Shown here piece by piece: positions 1 through 8,469 of a stretch of DNA of 64,000 nt; position 1 is the first letter of the stretch, and the number at the start of each line of letters is the position of its first letter. Both the position numbers and the translations under genes were made by a program. The notes under the pieces are model-generated. The model saw nothing but the letters and a program-made list of their open reading frames with translations. It was not told the DNA's origin and made no database searches. This DNA is from RGIG9115 sp045644665 (GTDB lineage: Bacteria; Bacillota; Clostridia; UBA1381), in NCBI GenBank assembly GCA_045644665.1, contig JAZRHH010000045.1, positions 29,291 through 93,290 on the forward strand, in the 5' to 3' direction.

Positions 1-369
1 GATTACTGCCGCAACAGAGAAAATGATATAAATTATCTCTGTTGGTGTATTCTTTAAAAGGATTATTTTAACTGTTTCCGGATAAATTTTTACAACAGAG
101 GACATGGAAAGAACCAAAAATACAGTTGCAAGTATCCCAATTACCTTTTTATATACTCCTTTTATATCCATAAGATTTTTTGAAAAATCATAGACCTTAG
201 AAATCAGAAAAAAAAGCAAAAGCTCCAAAAGAGTAACATAAATACACAAAATCCATGCCGCATTTCCTGCCGCTAAAATAATATTTCTTGGCACAACAAG
301 AAGAAGCTTAACATACATTACATTAATAAGCACAAGGGAAAGGGAAGTGACATTTAATTTTTCTTTCAT
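1..369 (-). CDS. GerB-family spore germination permease (partial, runs off the left edge)
   Basis: The first 123 residues of an integral membrane protein read leftward, cut by the window edge. The start is the ATG at 369, with the preceding gerA-like gene ending at 383, so the two are closely coupled. The N-terminus reads MKEKLNVTSLSLVLINVMYV and is followed by several hydrophobic segments with short charged turns, including LELLLFFLISKVYDFSKN. This is the pattern of GerAB/GerKB-type subunits of germinant receptors (APC superfamily), which sit in the spore inner membrane and sense small nutrients together with the A subunit. The assignment rests on hydrophobicity, length of the visible part and the adjacent gerA gene; the rest of the operon lies outside. 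Confidence 0.75.
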   Translation of the reverse strand, partial: MKEKLNVTSLSLVLINVMYVKLLLVVPRNIILAAGNAAWILCIYVTLLELLLFFLISKVYDFSKNLMDIKGVYKKVIGILATVFLVLSMSSVVKIYPETVKIILLKNTPTEIIYIIFSVAAVI

Positions 370-382
370 AAGCAATACCCCT

Positions 383-1957
383 TTACTTAAATAACCAGCT
401 TCTGCTGATTTTTTCTTCTTTTTTATTATCCTTTGCCTTTAAAAATGAGGGACGGTATTCATCACTCCATACATTTTTTGCAAAAAGTGCACGTCTTAGC
501 TTGTTTTCGCCTGTAGGGAAAAGAAAATCTATACCAAAACTTTTTAGCGTTCCAATATAAACAGAGTAAATAAACACTCCTGTGCTTATTCCAAAAAATC
601 CAAAGCTTGCCCCAAGAACTATAAATATAAAACGGAGTATCCTATAGCTCCAGCCAAGAGAATAATTCCCTGTTGCAAAGGAGCCAATTCCTGTAATGGC
701 GATTATTATAATCATAATAGGACTTACAATTTTTGCACTAACCGCCGCCTGACCAAGTATAAGTCCTCCCACAATTCCAAGTGTAGAGCCAAGAACTCCG
801 GGCATACGAAGTCCTGCCTCACGTATCATTTCAAAGGAAAAATCCATTAAAAGAAGCTCAAGAACGCTTGGAAAAGGTACATTTTCTCTTGATGCACTTA
901 TGGAATATAGAAGATAGGTAGGTATCATTTCCTGATGAAATAACGTAAGAGCAAGGTATGTCCCCGGCAAAAGAACAGATATAAGTGCAGCAATAAGGCG
1001 TATTATTCTTGCTGCATTTACAAAAATACTGTTCATATAAGAGTCAGAGGGTGAGTGCAAAAGCTCAAAGGCGTTAGTAGGAAAAATAAGTGCTGACGGA
1101 CTTCCGCTTAAAATAAGTGCAACTCTTCCGTCTGCAAGATATCTTGCTGTACGGTCAGGTCTTTCTGTTGTTAAAAGCTGATTTGTAACAGAAAGCTTTG
1201 CGTCCTTTACAAAGTTTCCTACTTCTTCAACTGCAAAAATATAATCTGTTTCAATCCCGTTTATACGCCGCAGTGCCTCATCTACCAAATTTTCATTTGC
1301 AACATCGCTTAAATACATAAGCACACCACGTGTTTTGCTTACTTTTCCAACCTCTACACCCTTACATATAAGCTTTTCTGTCTTTAAAATTTTGCGGACT
1401 AAAGCGCTGCTGCTTCTAAGCATTTCATTAAATGCTTCCTGAGGACCAAAAACAGATTGCTCATTTTCAGGCTTTTGTACCACTCTGTGTTCCCATGCAC
1501 GAACATCAATAGAGAATCCTATATTAAGCCCATCCACAAACACTCCGCAGCTTCCAAAATTTATTTCATCTATTATTTTCTCAATATCTTTTTCCGGCTG
1601 TGCCTGTGAATTAGAAATAAATTTATAAAGGACTTCTTCCTGTTTTAATCTCAAATCCTCATCACAAAGGCGCGGAATAAATTGCATGGACTCAATAACA
1701 TTGGAGCTTATAAATGTGCCATTTGCCATTCCGTCATAAAAAATAACAAAAGCATCTCTGTCACCTTTTAGCTGAAACTTACGAATTACAACATCGTTGT
1801 TTTCGGGAACGGAAAACCGTTTTTTTAAGTATTCTTCATTTTCCTTTATGTTTCTTGATATCTTAAAAGGTATTATACTTTGAACAGTAGAAGTATCTTC
1901 CTTTAAAACAAATATATCTTTATCTTCAGGCTCATGAAAAACAAAGGGATTTTTCAT
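383..1957 (-). CDS. gerA: GerA-family spore germination receptor subunit A
   Basis: A 524-residue protein of the GerA/GerKA/GerBA family, usual length for the family. Residues 1-300 form the soluble N-terminal domain and residues 300-470 hold a cluster of transmembrane helices (IRLIAALISVLLPGTYLALT, then VLGSTLGIVGGLILGQAAVS and further). The GTYLALT and PGVLGSTLGIVGGLILGQAAV blocks are typical of the family. It is a subunit of a germinant receptor in the spore inner membrane that detects nutrients and triggers germination. An AAAGGA ribosome site precedes the ATG. The gene heads a leftward operon with a gerB-like gene, and a sigma-G-like promoter lies upstream at 1985-2014, consistent with forespore expression. 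Confidence 0.93.
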   Translation of the reverse strand: MKNPFVFHEPEDKDIFVLKEDTSTVQSIIPFKISRNIKENEEYLKKRFSVPENNDVVIRKFQLKGDRDAFVIFYDGMANGTFISSNVIESMQFIPRLCDEDLRLKQEEVLYKFISNSQAQPEKDIEKIIDEINFGSCGVFVDGLNIGFSIDVRAWEHRVVQKPENEQSVFGPQEAFNEMLRSSSALVRKILKTEKLICKGVEVGKVSKTRGVLMYLSDVANENLVDEALRRINGIETDYIFAVEEVGNFVKDAKLSVTNQLLTTERPDRTARYLADGRVALILSGSPSALIFPTNAFELLHSPSDSYMNSIFVNAARIIRLIAALISVLLPGTYLALTLFHQEMIPTYLLYSISASRENVPFPSVLELLLMDFSFEMIREAGLRMPGVLGSTLGIVGGLILGQAAVSAKIVSPIMIIIIAITGIGSFATGNYSLGWSYRILRFIFIVLGASFGFFGISTGVFIYSVYIGTLKSFGIDFLFPTGENKLRRALFAKNVWSDEYRPSFLKAKDNKKEEKISRSWLFK

Positions 1958-1984
1958 AAAATTATCCTTTCTTGCTTTTTATAG

Positions 1985-2014
1985 TAGTATTGGAATTTTC
2001 GGCAAATTTATACA
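1985..2014 (-). promoter_or_regulatory. Sigma-G-like promoter of the gerA operon
   Basis: On the minus strand, TGTATA (2014-2009) is separated by 17 bases from AATACTA (1991-1985). The sigma-G consensus is close to TGAATA, 17-18 bases, CATACTA. The site lies 28 bases upstream of the gerA start codon, and gerA operons are sigma-G regulated in Bacillus. It ends 10 bases short of the first parS site. Confidence 0.6.
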
Positions 2015-2023
2015 CATATAAAT

Positions 2024-2039
2024 TGTTTCACGTGAAACA
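2024..2039. promoter_or_regulatory. parS: parS site 1 (ParB-binding palindrome)
   Basis: The 16-base palindrome TGTTTCACGTGAAACA matches the Bacillus-type parS consensus exactly. ParB-CTP clamps load here and spread to form the centromere-like partition complex. It lies between the divergent gerA and parA genes. Confidence 0.95.
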
Positions 2040-2067
2040 TTAATATATTTTATAAAATTTTTAAAAA

Positions 2068-2083
2068 TGTTTCACGTGAAACA
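2068..2083. promoter_or_regulatory. parS: parS site 2 (ParB-binding palindrome)
   Basis: A second perfect TGTTTCACGTGAAACA, 44 bases centre to centre from the first. It abuts the -35 element of the parA promoter (TTTACA at 2084), so ParB bound here should also affect parAB transcription. Confidence 0.95.
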
Positions 2084-2111
2084 TTTACAAATGAAAAATT
2101 TGTGGTATAAT
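2084..2111 (+). promoter_or_regulatory. Promoter of parAB operon
   Basis: TTTACA (2084-2089), 16-base spacer, TATAAT (2106-2111): a vegetative sigma-A type promoter directly downstream of parS site 2. Confidence 0.65.
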
Positions 2112-2137
2112 AATAATATAAACTTTCGGAGGTGACT

Positions 2138-2911
2138 ATGGGAAAGGTAATTGCTGTTATAAACCAAAAAGGCGGCGTAGGTAAAACAACAACTGCAATA
2201 AATCTTGCCGCATGCCTTGGATATAAAGATAAAAAAGTGCTTCTTATAGATAGCGATGCCCAGGGAAACGCCACAAGCGGCCTTGGAATAGAAAAAGGTA
2301 CATACGAAAAATCTATCTACGATTGTATGACAGATTATAAAAACATTCATAGCGCTATTATTAAAACTAAATATAAAAACCTAAGCGTTCTGCCCTCAAC
2401 TCATCATCTTGCAGGAGCAGAAATAGAACTTGCATATGAAGAAAAAAGAGAGTATTTTATAAAAAAGTTTGTAGATGAAATCAGGGAAGAGTACGATTTT
2501 ATTCTTATCGACTCTCCTCCGGCTCTTGGACTTCTTACGATTAATATTTTAACTGCTTCGGATACTGTGCTTGTACCAATACAGTGCGAATATTACGCAC
2601 TTGAAGGTTTGAGTCAGCTTACATCATCCATAAAAGCAATAAGACAAAAGCTTAATAAGAAACTTGAAATTGAAGGCATACTTGCCACAATGTTTGACGG
2701 AAGGACAAACCTTTCCATACAGGTTTTAGATGAGCTAAAAAAATATTTCGGAGGCAAGGTATATCAAACCGTTATACCAAGAAACGTACGCCTTTCAGAA
2801 GCGCCAAGCTACGGCGAGCCTATTATAAAATACGATATAACCTCCAAGGGAGCAGAAAGCTACCTTGCACTTTCCCGTGAGGTTATTGCAAACAATACAG
2901 AAAAGAGGTAG
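2138..2911 (+). CDS. parA: Chromosome-partitioning ATPase ParA (Soj)
   Basis: 257 residues. A deviant Walker A motif KGGVGKTT follows the N-terminal MGKVIAVINQ, Walker A' is in the LLIDSDAQGN segment, and Walker B is FILIDSPP. ParA/Soj is the DNA-binding ATPase that works with ParB-parS in origin segregation and, in Bacillus, regulates DnaA. The ATG at 2138 is chosen because the GGAGGTG at 2128-2134 is its ribosome site; a GTG at 2132 lies inside that ribosome site and is unlikely to be used. It is 5 bases from parB and shares the promoter next to parS. Confidence 0.95.
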   Translation: MGKVIAVINQKGGVGKTTTAINLAACLGYKDKKVLLIDSDAQGNATSGLGIEKGTYEKSIYDCMTDYKNIHSAIIKTKYKNLSVLPSTHHLAGAEIELAYEEKREYFIKKFVDEIREEYDFILIDSPPALGLLTINILTASDTVLVPIQCEYYALEGLSQLTSSIKAIRQKLNKKLEIEGILATMFDGRTNLSIQVLDELKKYFGGKVYQTVIPRNVRLSEAPSYGEPIIKYDITSKGAESYLALSREVIANNTEKR

Positions 2912-2916
2912 ATTAA

Positions 2917-3780
2917 ATGAAAAAGGGACTTGGCAGGGGAATGAACTCTCTTTTCCCTGAAGCAGAGCTTTTTGTGGAAGAAACGCCGGAAGTTCAAGGC
3001 AACACAACCTTGAAACTGACGGAAATAGAGCCTAACAAAAAGCAGCCCCGTAAGGATTTTGACATAGAAAAAATAAACATTCTTGCAGACTCCATAAAGG
3101 AGCACGGACTAATACAGCCAATTGTTGTTATGGAACAAAAGTCCGGCAGATACACAATTGTCGCAGGAGAAAGACGCTGGAGAGCAGCAAAAGAGGCAGG
3201 TCTTACAGAAGTTCCTGTTGTTATTCGCAGCTACTCTGCAGAAGAGGCTGCAGAAATTGCACTAATCGAAAATCTTCAAAGAGAGGACCTGAATCCTGTT
3301 GAAGAAGCACTGGGTTATAAGTCACTAATTGACGACTTTAAAATGACTCAGGAAGAAGTAAGTAAAAAAATAGGAAAGAGCAGAAGCGCCATTGCAAACA
3401 CAATCCGTCTTCTTGCCCTTGACGAAAAAACTCTTGACTACCTTAAATACGGTGAAATTACCGGCGGACACGCAAGAGCAATCCTTTCTCTTCCGGAAGG
3501 CGCACTTCGGGAGGAGCTTTGCGAAAGAATTATTACAGAGGACCTTAACGTAAGACAGGCAGAAACAATTGCAAGACTTATGCTAAAGCGTGCAGAAAAA
3601 AAGCCCTCCAAAAAGAAAAATTTAAGATACGAAATAGAGCTTACTGCAATGAGCGAAAAACTTTCTTCAAAATTTGGCACAAAGGTAAACCTAAAGCCCG
3701 GCGCAAAGCGCAGCAAAATAGAAATTGAATATTACAACGAAGACGACCTGGAGCGCATTTTGCAGCTTTTAGGTGTATAA
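2917..3780 (+). CDS. parB: Chromosome-partitioning protein ParB (Spo0J)
   Basis: 287 residues, normal length. The start MKKGLGRGMNSLFPE is characteristic. An N-terminal CTPase domain follows, with GERRWRAAK at about residues 87-95 and ENLQREDLNPVEEA at about 113-126, then the helix-turn-helix that reads parS (TQEEVSKKIGKSRSAIANTI) and a C-terminal dimerisation region (YYNEDDLERILQLLG). It binds the two parS sites upstream of parA, forms sliding clamps and recruits condensin to the origin region. It sits directly after parA and before a small membrane protein and serS. Confidence 0.95.
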   Translation: MKKGLGRGMNSLFPEAELFVEETPEVQGNTTLKLTEIEPNKKQPRKDFDIEKINILADSIKEHGLIQPIVVMEQKSGRYTIVAGERRWRAAKEAGLTEVPVVIRSYSAEEAAEIALIENLQREDLNPVEEALGYKSLIDDFKMTQEEVSKKIGKSRSAIANTIRLLALDEKTLDYLKYGEITGGHARAILSLPEGALREELCERIITEDLNVRQAETIARLMLKRAEKKPSKKKNLRYEIELTAMSEKLSSKFGTKVNLKPGAKRSKIEIEYYNEDDLERILQLLGV

Positions 3781-3798
3781 AAGAAAAGAGGTTTTGAA

Positions 3799-4230
3799 AT
3801 GACAGAAAACAAAAGTAATAAATCTCTGTTTCTATATACAGCTCTTATATTTCTTGTGGCACTTCTTATGATTGTCGTTTCCTTTTTTGGACAAAGCCAT
3901 CTCGAAAGCATAAGGGAAACAGAGCAAAAAGCAAAAAACCTAACAGAAAAAACATCTATGCTAAGCGATCAGAATTTATATCTCACCGAGCAGGTTTCGG
4001 TTCTTACAAAGCAGCTTGAGGAAAAAGATGCACTTCTCCTCACTTCACAGACTGCTATTGACGAAGCAAAGCTACGTGAAGAAAATATAAACAACACCCT
4101 TGTCGCTTATACAAAGATGAAAGAAAAGAAAAAGGCAGAAGCAAAAGAATATATTTCTCTTGTAAATCCGGAGCTTTTGTCCTCTGACGCAAAATGGTTT
4201 TATGACGAAGTAATAAAATACACCAAATAA
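3799..4230 (+). CDS. Small single-pass membrane protein with coiled coil, unknown function
   Basis: 143 residues. A short charged N-terminus (MTENKSNKS) is followed by one transmembrane helix at about residues 10-30 (LFLYTALIFLVALLMIVVSF). Residues 35-100 are a predicted coiled coil rich in Glu, Lys, Leu and Gln (ESIRETEQKAKNLTEKTSML). The C-terminus is a short helical tail. The topology recalls small bitopic proteins, but I recognise no family. It lies 18 bases after parB and 17 before serS with ribosome site AGAAAAGAGG, so it is co-transcribed with the partition genes; a role in envelope or chromosome organisation is only a guess. Confidence 0.6.
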   Translation: MTENKSNKSLFLYTALIFLVALLMIVVSFFGQSHLESIRETEQKAKNLTEKTSMLSDQNLYLTEQVSVLTKQLEEKDALLLTSQTAIDEAKLREENINNTLVAYTKMKEKKKAEAKEYISLVNPELLSSDAKWFYDEVIKYTK

Positions 4231-4247
4231 AGAAAGGAACGAATAAA

Positions 4248-5516
4248 ATGTTAGATATTAAAGTATTGAGAACAGAACCTGAAAAAATCAAAGAGGCACT
4301 AAAGAAAAGAAACAACGATTTGGATATTACTCCTGCAATCGACTTAGACCTTAAAAGACGTGCAATTCTCACAGATGTTGAGCAGAAAAAAGCACAACAA
4401 AACGAAATTACCAAAAAAATCCCTGCAATGAAAAAGGCAGGAGAGAACACAGACGCTATTTTTGCAGAAATGAAAGAACTAAGTAACGAAATCAAGGCTC
4501 TTGACGAGCAAGTTCGTGAGATAGACGAGGAGCTTAGGAATTTCATGCTCCGTATACCAAACATTCCAAACGAAAAAGCTCCTGAGGGTAAAGACGATTC
4601 CGAAAATATAGAGCTTAGAAGAAACGGAACTCCAAGAGAATTTGATTTTGAACATAAGGCACACTGGGATATCGGCGCAGACCTTGACATTCTTGATTTT
4701 GAAAGAGGAGCAAAAATTTCCGGTGCAAGATTTACAGTTTATAAAGGCCTTGGCGCAAGACTTGAGCGAAGTGTTATACAATATTTCTTAAACACCCACA
4801 CAGAAGAAAGCGGCTACACAGAAATATTCCCACCATACATGGTAAACAGAGCTTCAATGACAGGCACAGGTCAGCTTCCAAAGTTTGAAGAAGATGCATT
4901 TAAAGTAACAAACAACGGTTATTTCCTTATTCCAACAGCAGAAGTTCCTGTTACAAACCTTCACAGAGATGAAATCCTTGACGGCAATCAACTTCCTATT
5001 AAATACTGTGCATACTCTGCTTGCTTCAGAGCAGAAGCAGGTTCAGCCGGCCGTGACACAAGAGGTCTTATAAGACAACATCAGTTCAATAAGGTGGAGC
5101 TTGTAAAGTTCGCAGACCCGGAAAAGAGCTACGAAGAGCTTGAAACACTAACAAATGATGCAGAAAAGCTTCTGCAAGGTCTTGGAATTCCATACCGTGT
5201 AGTTTGCCTTTCAACAGGCGACCTTGGCTTCTCATCAGCTATGACATATGACATAGAGGTATGGATGCCATCATATGGAAGATATGTAGAAATTTCATCA
5301 TGCTCAAACTTTGAAGATTATCAGGCAAGACGTGCAAATATTAAGTTTAAGAAAAATCCAAAGGACAAGGCTCAATTTGTTCATACTCTCAACGGCTCAG
5401 GACTTGCTGTTGGAAGAACTGTTGCGGCAATTCTTGAAAACTATCAAAACGCTGACGGAACTGTAACAGTGCCGGAAGTTTTGAGAGGTTACATGGGTAC
5501 CGATATTATTAAATAA
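4248..5516 (+). CDS. serS: Seryl-tRNA synthetase
   Basis: 422 residues, typical length. The N-terminal arm is a long antiparallel coiled coil (about residues 25-110) that grips the long variable arm of tRNA-Ser. The catalytic core shows class II motif 2 CFRAEAGSAGRDTRGL (binding ATP) and motif 3 GSGLAVGRTVAAILEN, plus TAEVPVTN. It charges tRNA-Ser with serine in the cytoplasm. Last gene of the parA-parB-membrane protein-serS group; in several Firmicutes serS is near the origin. No terminator follows; the DnaA-box region begins at once. Confidence 0.96.
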   Translation: MLDIKVLRTEPEKIKEALKKRNNDLDITPAIDLDLKRRAILTDVEQKKAQQNEITKKIPAMKKAGENTDAIFAEMKELSNEIKALDEQVREIDEELRNFMLRIPNIPNEKAPEGKDDSENIELRRNGTPREFDFEHKAHWDIGADLDILDFERGAKISGARFTVYKGLGARLERSVIQYFLNTHTEESGYTEIFPPYMVNRASMTGTGQLPKFEEDAFKVTNNGYFLIPTAEVPVTNLHRDEILDGNQLPIKYCAYSACFRAEAGSAGRDTRGLIRQHQFNKVELVKFADPEKSYEELETLTNDAEKLLQGLGIPYRVVCLSTGDLGFSSAMTYDIEVWMPSYGRYVEISSCSNFEDYQARRANIKFKKNPKDKAQFVHTLNGSGLAVGRTVAAILENYQNADGTVTVPEVLRGYMGTDIIK

Positions 5517-5940
5517 AATATGTAAAAATGTGCGAAAATTATCCCTTTTGAATGATAAAAATTATAATAATTATGTAAACATTACTGTGTTTTTACACAG
5601 GTGTTAATAATTTCCATATAACTTATCCACAAAAAATATTGTAGAATTATAGGGTTTGTGAAAAGTTATCAACACCATCCACTGAATTATCCACGTTTTA
5701 TAAGGTTTACCATATTTAAATATGGATAACTTTCGTGGATAACTCTCGGTTTACATAAAATATTGTGAACAGAAACAATATTTAAACCATTTTTTGAACA
5801 CTTTTTCGTGGATAACTTGTTGATAGTGTGAAAAAGTAAGGTTTTAAGCCAAAGTTTTAAAGGGTAAATACTAAAAGTTATCCACACCTATGTATAAATG
5901 GTAAAAAAACCAAAAATTATGTAAATTAAAAGGTGATATT
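5517..5940. other. Gene-free DnaA-box cluster (candidate origin element or DnaA titration site)
   Basis: This 424-base AT-rich stretch holds seven matches to the DnaA box TTATCCACA. Two are perfect, at 5623-5631 and 5878-5886 on the plus strand. Five carry one mismatch: 5666-5674 (TTATCAACA) and 5687-5695 (TTATCCACG) on the plus strand, and 5721-5729, 5734-5742 and 5807-5815 on the minus strand. The boxes face each other, plus strand on the outside and minus in the middle. Such density does not arise by chance in a few hundred bases. It could be an origin, part of a bipartite origin, or a DnaA-box cluster that titrates DnaA. I see no TAG-type trinucleotide run here, unlike in the dnaA-dnaN region. 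Confidence 0.85.
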
Positions 5941-6606
5941 TTGCTTACACCAAGACTCAATTTAATAAAAAATCAAGTACAGGGAATTTCCGTTGCAGAC
6001 ATTGGAACAGACCATGGATTTGTTCCCATCGAACTTGTAAAAAAAGGCATCTGCCAAACTGCAATTGCTTCTGATATTAACACAGGACCTGCTCATATCG
6101 CAAAAACAAATATAGAAAAAGAAGGACTTTCCATTGATGTGAGAGTAGGGAGCGGACTTTCTGTTCTTACAAAAGGCGAAGTGCAGGAAATAATAATTGC
6201 AGGTATGGGAGGAAAGTTAATCTCAAACATAATATCTGACCATATGGATATTGCAAAAAGCGCAAGACTCATTCTTCAGCCAATGAATGCTCAATACGAG
6301 CTTAGAAAATTTCTTACAGAAAATGATTTTTCTATAGAGCATGAGGATCTGGCACTTGAAGGATTTAAGGTATATAATGTTATAGTGTGCAGCGCTAATA
6401 AAGACAATTCCATAGAATACCAATCAGAGATTGATTTTCATATTCCGCACATTTTAAAAAACCATATTTATTTTAAGCACCTGAAGGAAAAGAAAATTCG
6501 AGAATTTTCAAAGATTTTAAAAGGATACAAATTGTCAAAAAACCCTGTGGAAAAGGAAAAACTTAACTATATAGAAAATATACTTTGTGAAATACGAAAG
6601 CTATAA
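5941..6606 (+). CDS. trmK: tRNA (adenine-N1)-methyltransferase TrmK family
   Basis: 221 residues. The SAM-binding Rossmann segment ADIGTDHGFVPIELVKKG near residues 18-35 and the following ASDIN.GP element are hallmarks of TrmK (YqfN), which methylates A22 of tRNA. The IIAGMGGKLI motif is the catalytic-site equivalent of NPPY-type motifs in this family. The C-terminal half is helical and Lys-rich (tRNA contact). The start is TTG at 5941, supported by AAAAGGTGATATT just upstream; no in-frame ATG lies nearby. Eighteen bases separate it from the next gene. Confidence 0.88.
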   Translation: MLTPRLNLIKNQVQGISVADIGTDHGFVPIELVKKGICQTAIASDINTGPAHIAKTNIEKEGLSIDVRVGSGLSVLTKGEVQEIIIAGMGGKLISNIISDHMDIAKSARLILQPMNAQYELRKFLTENDFSIEHEDLALEGFKVYNVIVCSANKDNSIEYQSEIDFHIPHILKNHIYFKHLKEKKIREFSKILKGYKLSKNPVEKEKLNYIENILCEIRKL

Positions 6607-6624
6607 ATAAAGGAGTATTATATA

Positions 6625-7992
6625 ATGAAAAAATTAGTTTTAGTGTGCATGGTTTTACTACTTTGTCTATCCTCTGCTGCAAACGCTGCAGAATACTCAC
6701 TGATAAACAATACCCTTTCCCTTGCGGATATATATGATATAGGATTTTCCCCACGCAAATTAAACCTTGGGGAAAAAACATACATTTCTGCAGATGATGC
6801 TCTTAAAGCGGCAGGCTATGAGCTTGGATGGGAGCCTAATGACCGTGCTATAATAGTATATGACCCCTTGACGGCAGAAACCAGGTATATTTACATTCAT
6901 GATAATAAAATCTGGAACGGCATTAGATTCATATATTATAATGGCGCCGTAGCTATTAAGGACGATGCAGCATATATTTCTGAAGAAATGCTTAATGATA
7001 TTATGAAACCCGGTTTCTCACAAAACATCTACCCGCAAAACAAAGATGTCTTATCTATAGAGGACGGGTACAGACTCTCAGGAAATGTGGATTGTTATAA
7101 CGGTATTTATCTTTTAAACGGATGGTACGCTTTTGAAATGATAGACATAACAAACGAGGGTGCGTTGGACTACGCAGAAGCAGTAAACGCTGTTGCCGCC
7201 GCAGTTCCTAAACACGTCAATGTCTACAATATGCTTATCCCAAACTCTGCAGTTTTTTATGCACCAAAGGGTTATGCAGGAAACATACTTTCACAATACG
7301 AGAAAATATATGAAAACCTTGACACTCGTGTAACTCCCGTTGACATTTACCCAAGCCTTCTTTTGCACGCAGATGACTTTATTTACTTTAATACAGACCA
7401 TCACTGGACACACAGAGGTGCATACTATGCCTTTGAAGAGTTTATGAGACAAAAGGGTAAAACTGTCAACTACTTAGACTACTTCCCTCAAAACAACACA
7501 AAAAATGTTGTAGGTTCCTTTGCAGGCTTAATGAATGGAACAATGGGTGCAACACTTATAAACAATTATGGGGAAACACTGGAGCGATTTATTCCGCCTT
7601 ATACAATAACTAAGGATGTTTATAATGACTGTGCACTTCAAAAACATGTAGCAACAGGACCTCTTATAAACGATAATATTAAAACTTATTCTACATTTAT
7701 CGGCGGAGACGTGCCTGTTACGAAAATACACAACAAAGACCTGTCTAACGGCTTAACTCTTTGTATTATAAAAGACTCTTACGCCAACGCATTCTCCACA
7801 TGGGCAGCTGCTAATTACGAGTATGTGTATCTTGTAGATATTCGTTGCTTTAACGGAGCAAACGGTTATACAGAAGAATTTGACATAAATGACTTTTATA
7901 ACGTTACAGGTTTTGATGACCTTTTAATTATGAGCTACCCCAACACAGTAGCAGACAGTGTACTTCGATATTATATAAGAAGCTTCTCATAA
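6625..7992 (+). CDS. Secreted DHHW-family protein with copper-amine-oxidase-like N-terminal domain
   Basis: 455 residues. A signal peptide (MKKLVLVCMVLLLCLSSAANA) ends after about residue 21. Residues 30-100 resemble the stalk-like copper amine oxidase N-terminal domain common in clostridial surface proteins (LNLGEKTYISADDALKAAG). The rest is a DHHW/AlgJ-like domain: YFNTDHHWTHRGAYYAF at about residues 250-266 carries the defining D-H-H-W, and IIKDSYANAF in the C-terminal third supplies an SGNH-like Ser/Asp block. Relatives act on extracellular polysaccharides, for example O-acetylation. Ribosome site AAAGGAG. Followed by a strong terminator. Confidence 0.8.
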   Translation: MKKLVLVCMVLLLCLSSAANAAEYSLINNTLSLADIYDIGFSPRKLNLGEKTYISADDALKAAGYELGWEPNDRAIIVYDPLTAETRYIYIHDNKIWNGIRFIYYNGAVAIKDDAAYISEEMLNDIMKPGFSQNIYPQNKDVLSIEDGYRLSGNVDCYNGIYLLNGWYAFEMIDITNEGALDYAEAVNAVAAAVPKHVNVYNMLIPNSAVFYAPKGYAGNILSQYEKIYENLDTRVTPVDIYPSLLLHADDFIYFNTDHHWTHRGAYYAFEEFMRQKGKTVNYLDYFPQNNTKNVVGSFAGLMNGTMGATLINNYGETLERFIPPYTITKDVYNDCALQKHVATGPLINDNIKTYSTFIGGDVPVTKIHNKDLSNGLTLCIIKDSYANAFSTWAAANYEYVYLVDIRCFNGANGYTEEFDINDFYNVTGFDDLLIMSYPNTVADSVLRYYIRSFS

Positions 7993-8002
7993 TATAAGAG
8001 GA

Positions 8003-8043
8003 AAAGAAGCTGTAAAAAACTCAGTTTTTTACAGCTTCTTTTT
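8003..8043. terminator. Bidirectional terminator between DHHW and DUF1540 genes
   Basis: Inverted repeat AAGAAGCTGTAAAAAACT / AGTTTTTTACAGCTTCTT with A and T tracts on both sides; it can serve both convergent genes. Confidence 0.85.
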
Positions 8044-8046
8044 AAA

Positions 8047-8217
8047 TTACTTTTTCTGGAATGAATTACAATCTGTACACTCTACCATTGTAGGATTCAT
8101 TTCATGTGTTCCGATAGAAACAGAATTAAGTGAGCAGTAATCTTTGTCCTGACAGTGATGAGCACATTGTGTTACTGTACACTTAATGCATTCGTTTGCA
8201 TTTGAACAATTTCCCAT
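8047..8217 (-). CDS. DUF1540 small cysteine-rich protein
   Basis: 56 residues, beginning MGNCSNANECIKCTVTQCAH and ending in a Lys-rich tail (NSFQKK). There are eight cysteines and two adjacent histidines (CAHHC). The spacing with DKDYCSLNSVSIG is the DUF1540 pattern, found in spore-forming Clostridia and presumed to bind metal. The ribosome site GGGAGG lies 9 bases before the ATG. DUF1540 proteins are often spore-associated, but I see only a weak sigma-G-like match (TGAATA with AATATTA) upstream and do not call it. Confidence 0.82.
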   Translation of the reverse strand: MGNCSNANECIKCTVTQCAHHCQDKDYCSLNSVSIGTHEMNPTMVECTDCNSFQKK

Positions 8218-8335
8218 TGCTAAATTCCTCCCAAAAATAATTTATATAAAGCAGCATCTCTGCTACAATAATATTTTTGACTTTTACAAAAAATATATTC
8301 ATGTAATTTTTTACTAAAATTTTTCAAATTTATAC

Positions 8336-8364
8336 TTGACAAACCATTTTGTTTGTGTTATAGT
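8336..8364 (+). promoter_or_regulatory. Promoter of the paaK attenuator/operon
   Basis: TTGACA (8336-8341), 17-base spacer, TATAGT (8359-8364); near-consensus sigma-A promoter. Transcription would start near 8371, giving a leader of about 200 bases before the coding sequence. Confidence 0.8.
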
Positions 8365-8400
8365 CTATATAATAATTTTTTTGAAAGGACAGTGGGTATA

Positions 8401-8469
8401 ATGCTACATAACCTATATTTTGGCTTTATGTTTATTAACGCGATGGATTGTTGCATTATATCGGCTTAA
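8401..8469 (+). CDS. Leader peptide of the phenylacetate-CoA ligase attenuator (22 aa)
   Basis: An ATG with ribosome site GAAAGGA opens a 22-codon frame reading MLHNLYFGFMFINAMDCCII then SA and a TAA. Codons 6, 7, 9 and 11 are Tyr, Phe, Phe and Phe. The frame ends just before the terminator at 8491-8532. This is the layout of a classical attenuation leader that senses charged aromatic tRNAs. It is judged real by its position, ribosome site and relation to the RNA hairpins rather than by homology. Confidence 0.6.
   Translation: MLHNLYFGFMFINAMDCCIISA

Noticed and set aside
4055..4690. Antisense frame across the coiled-coil gene and serS
   Set aside because: It has Ser/Leu-rich composition typical of a shadow frame of Lys/Glu-rich coding DNA and lies wholly opposite confident genes.
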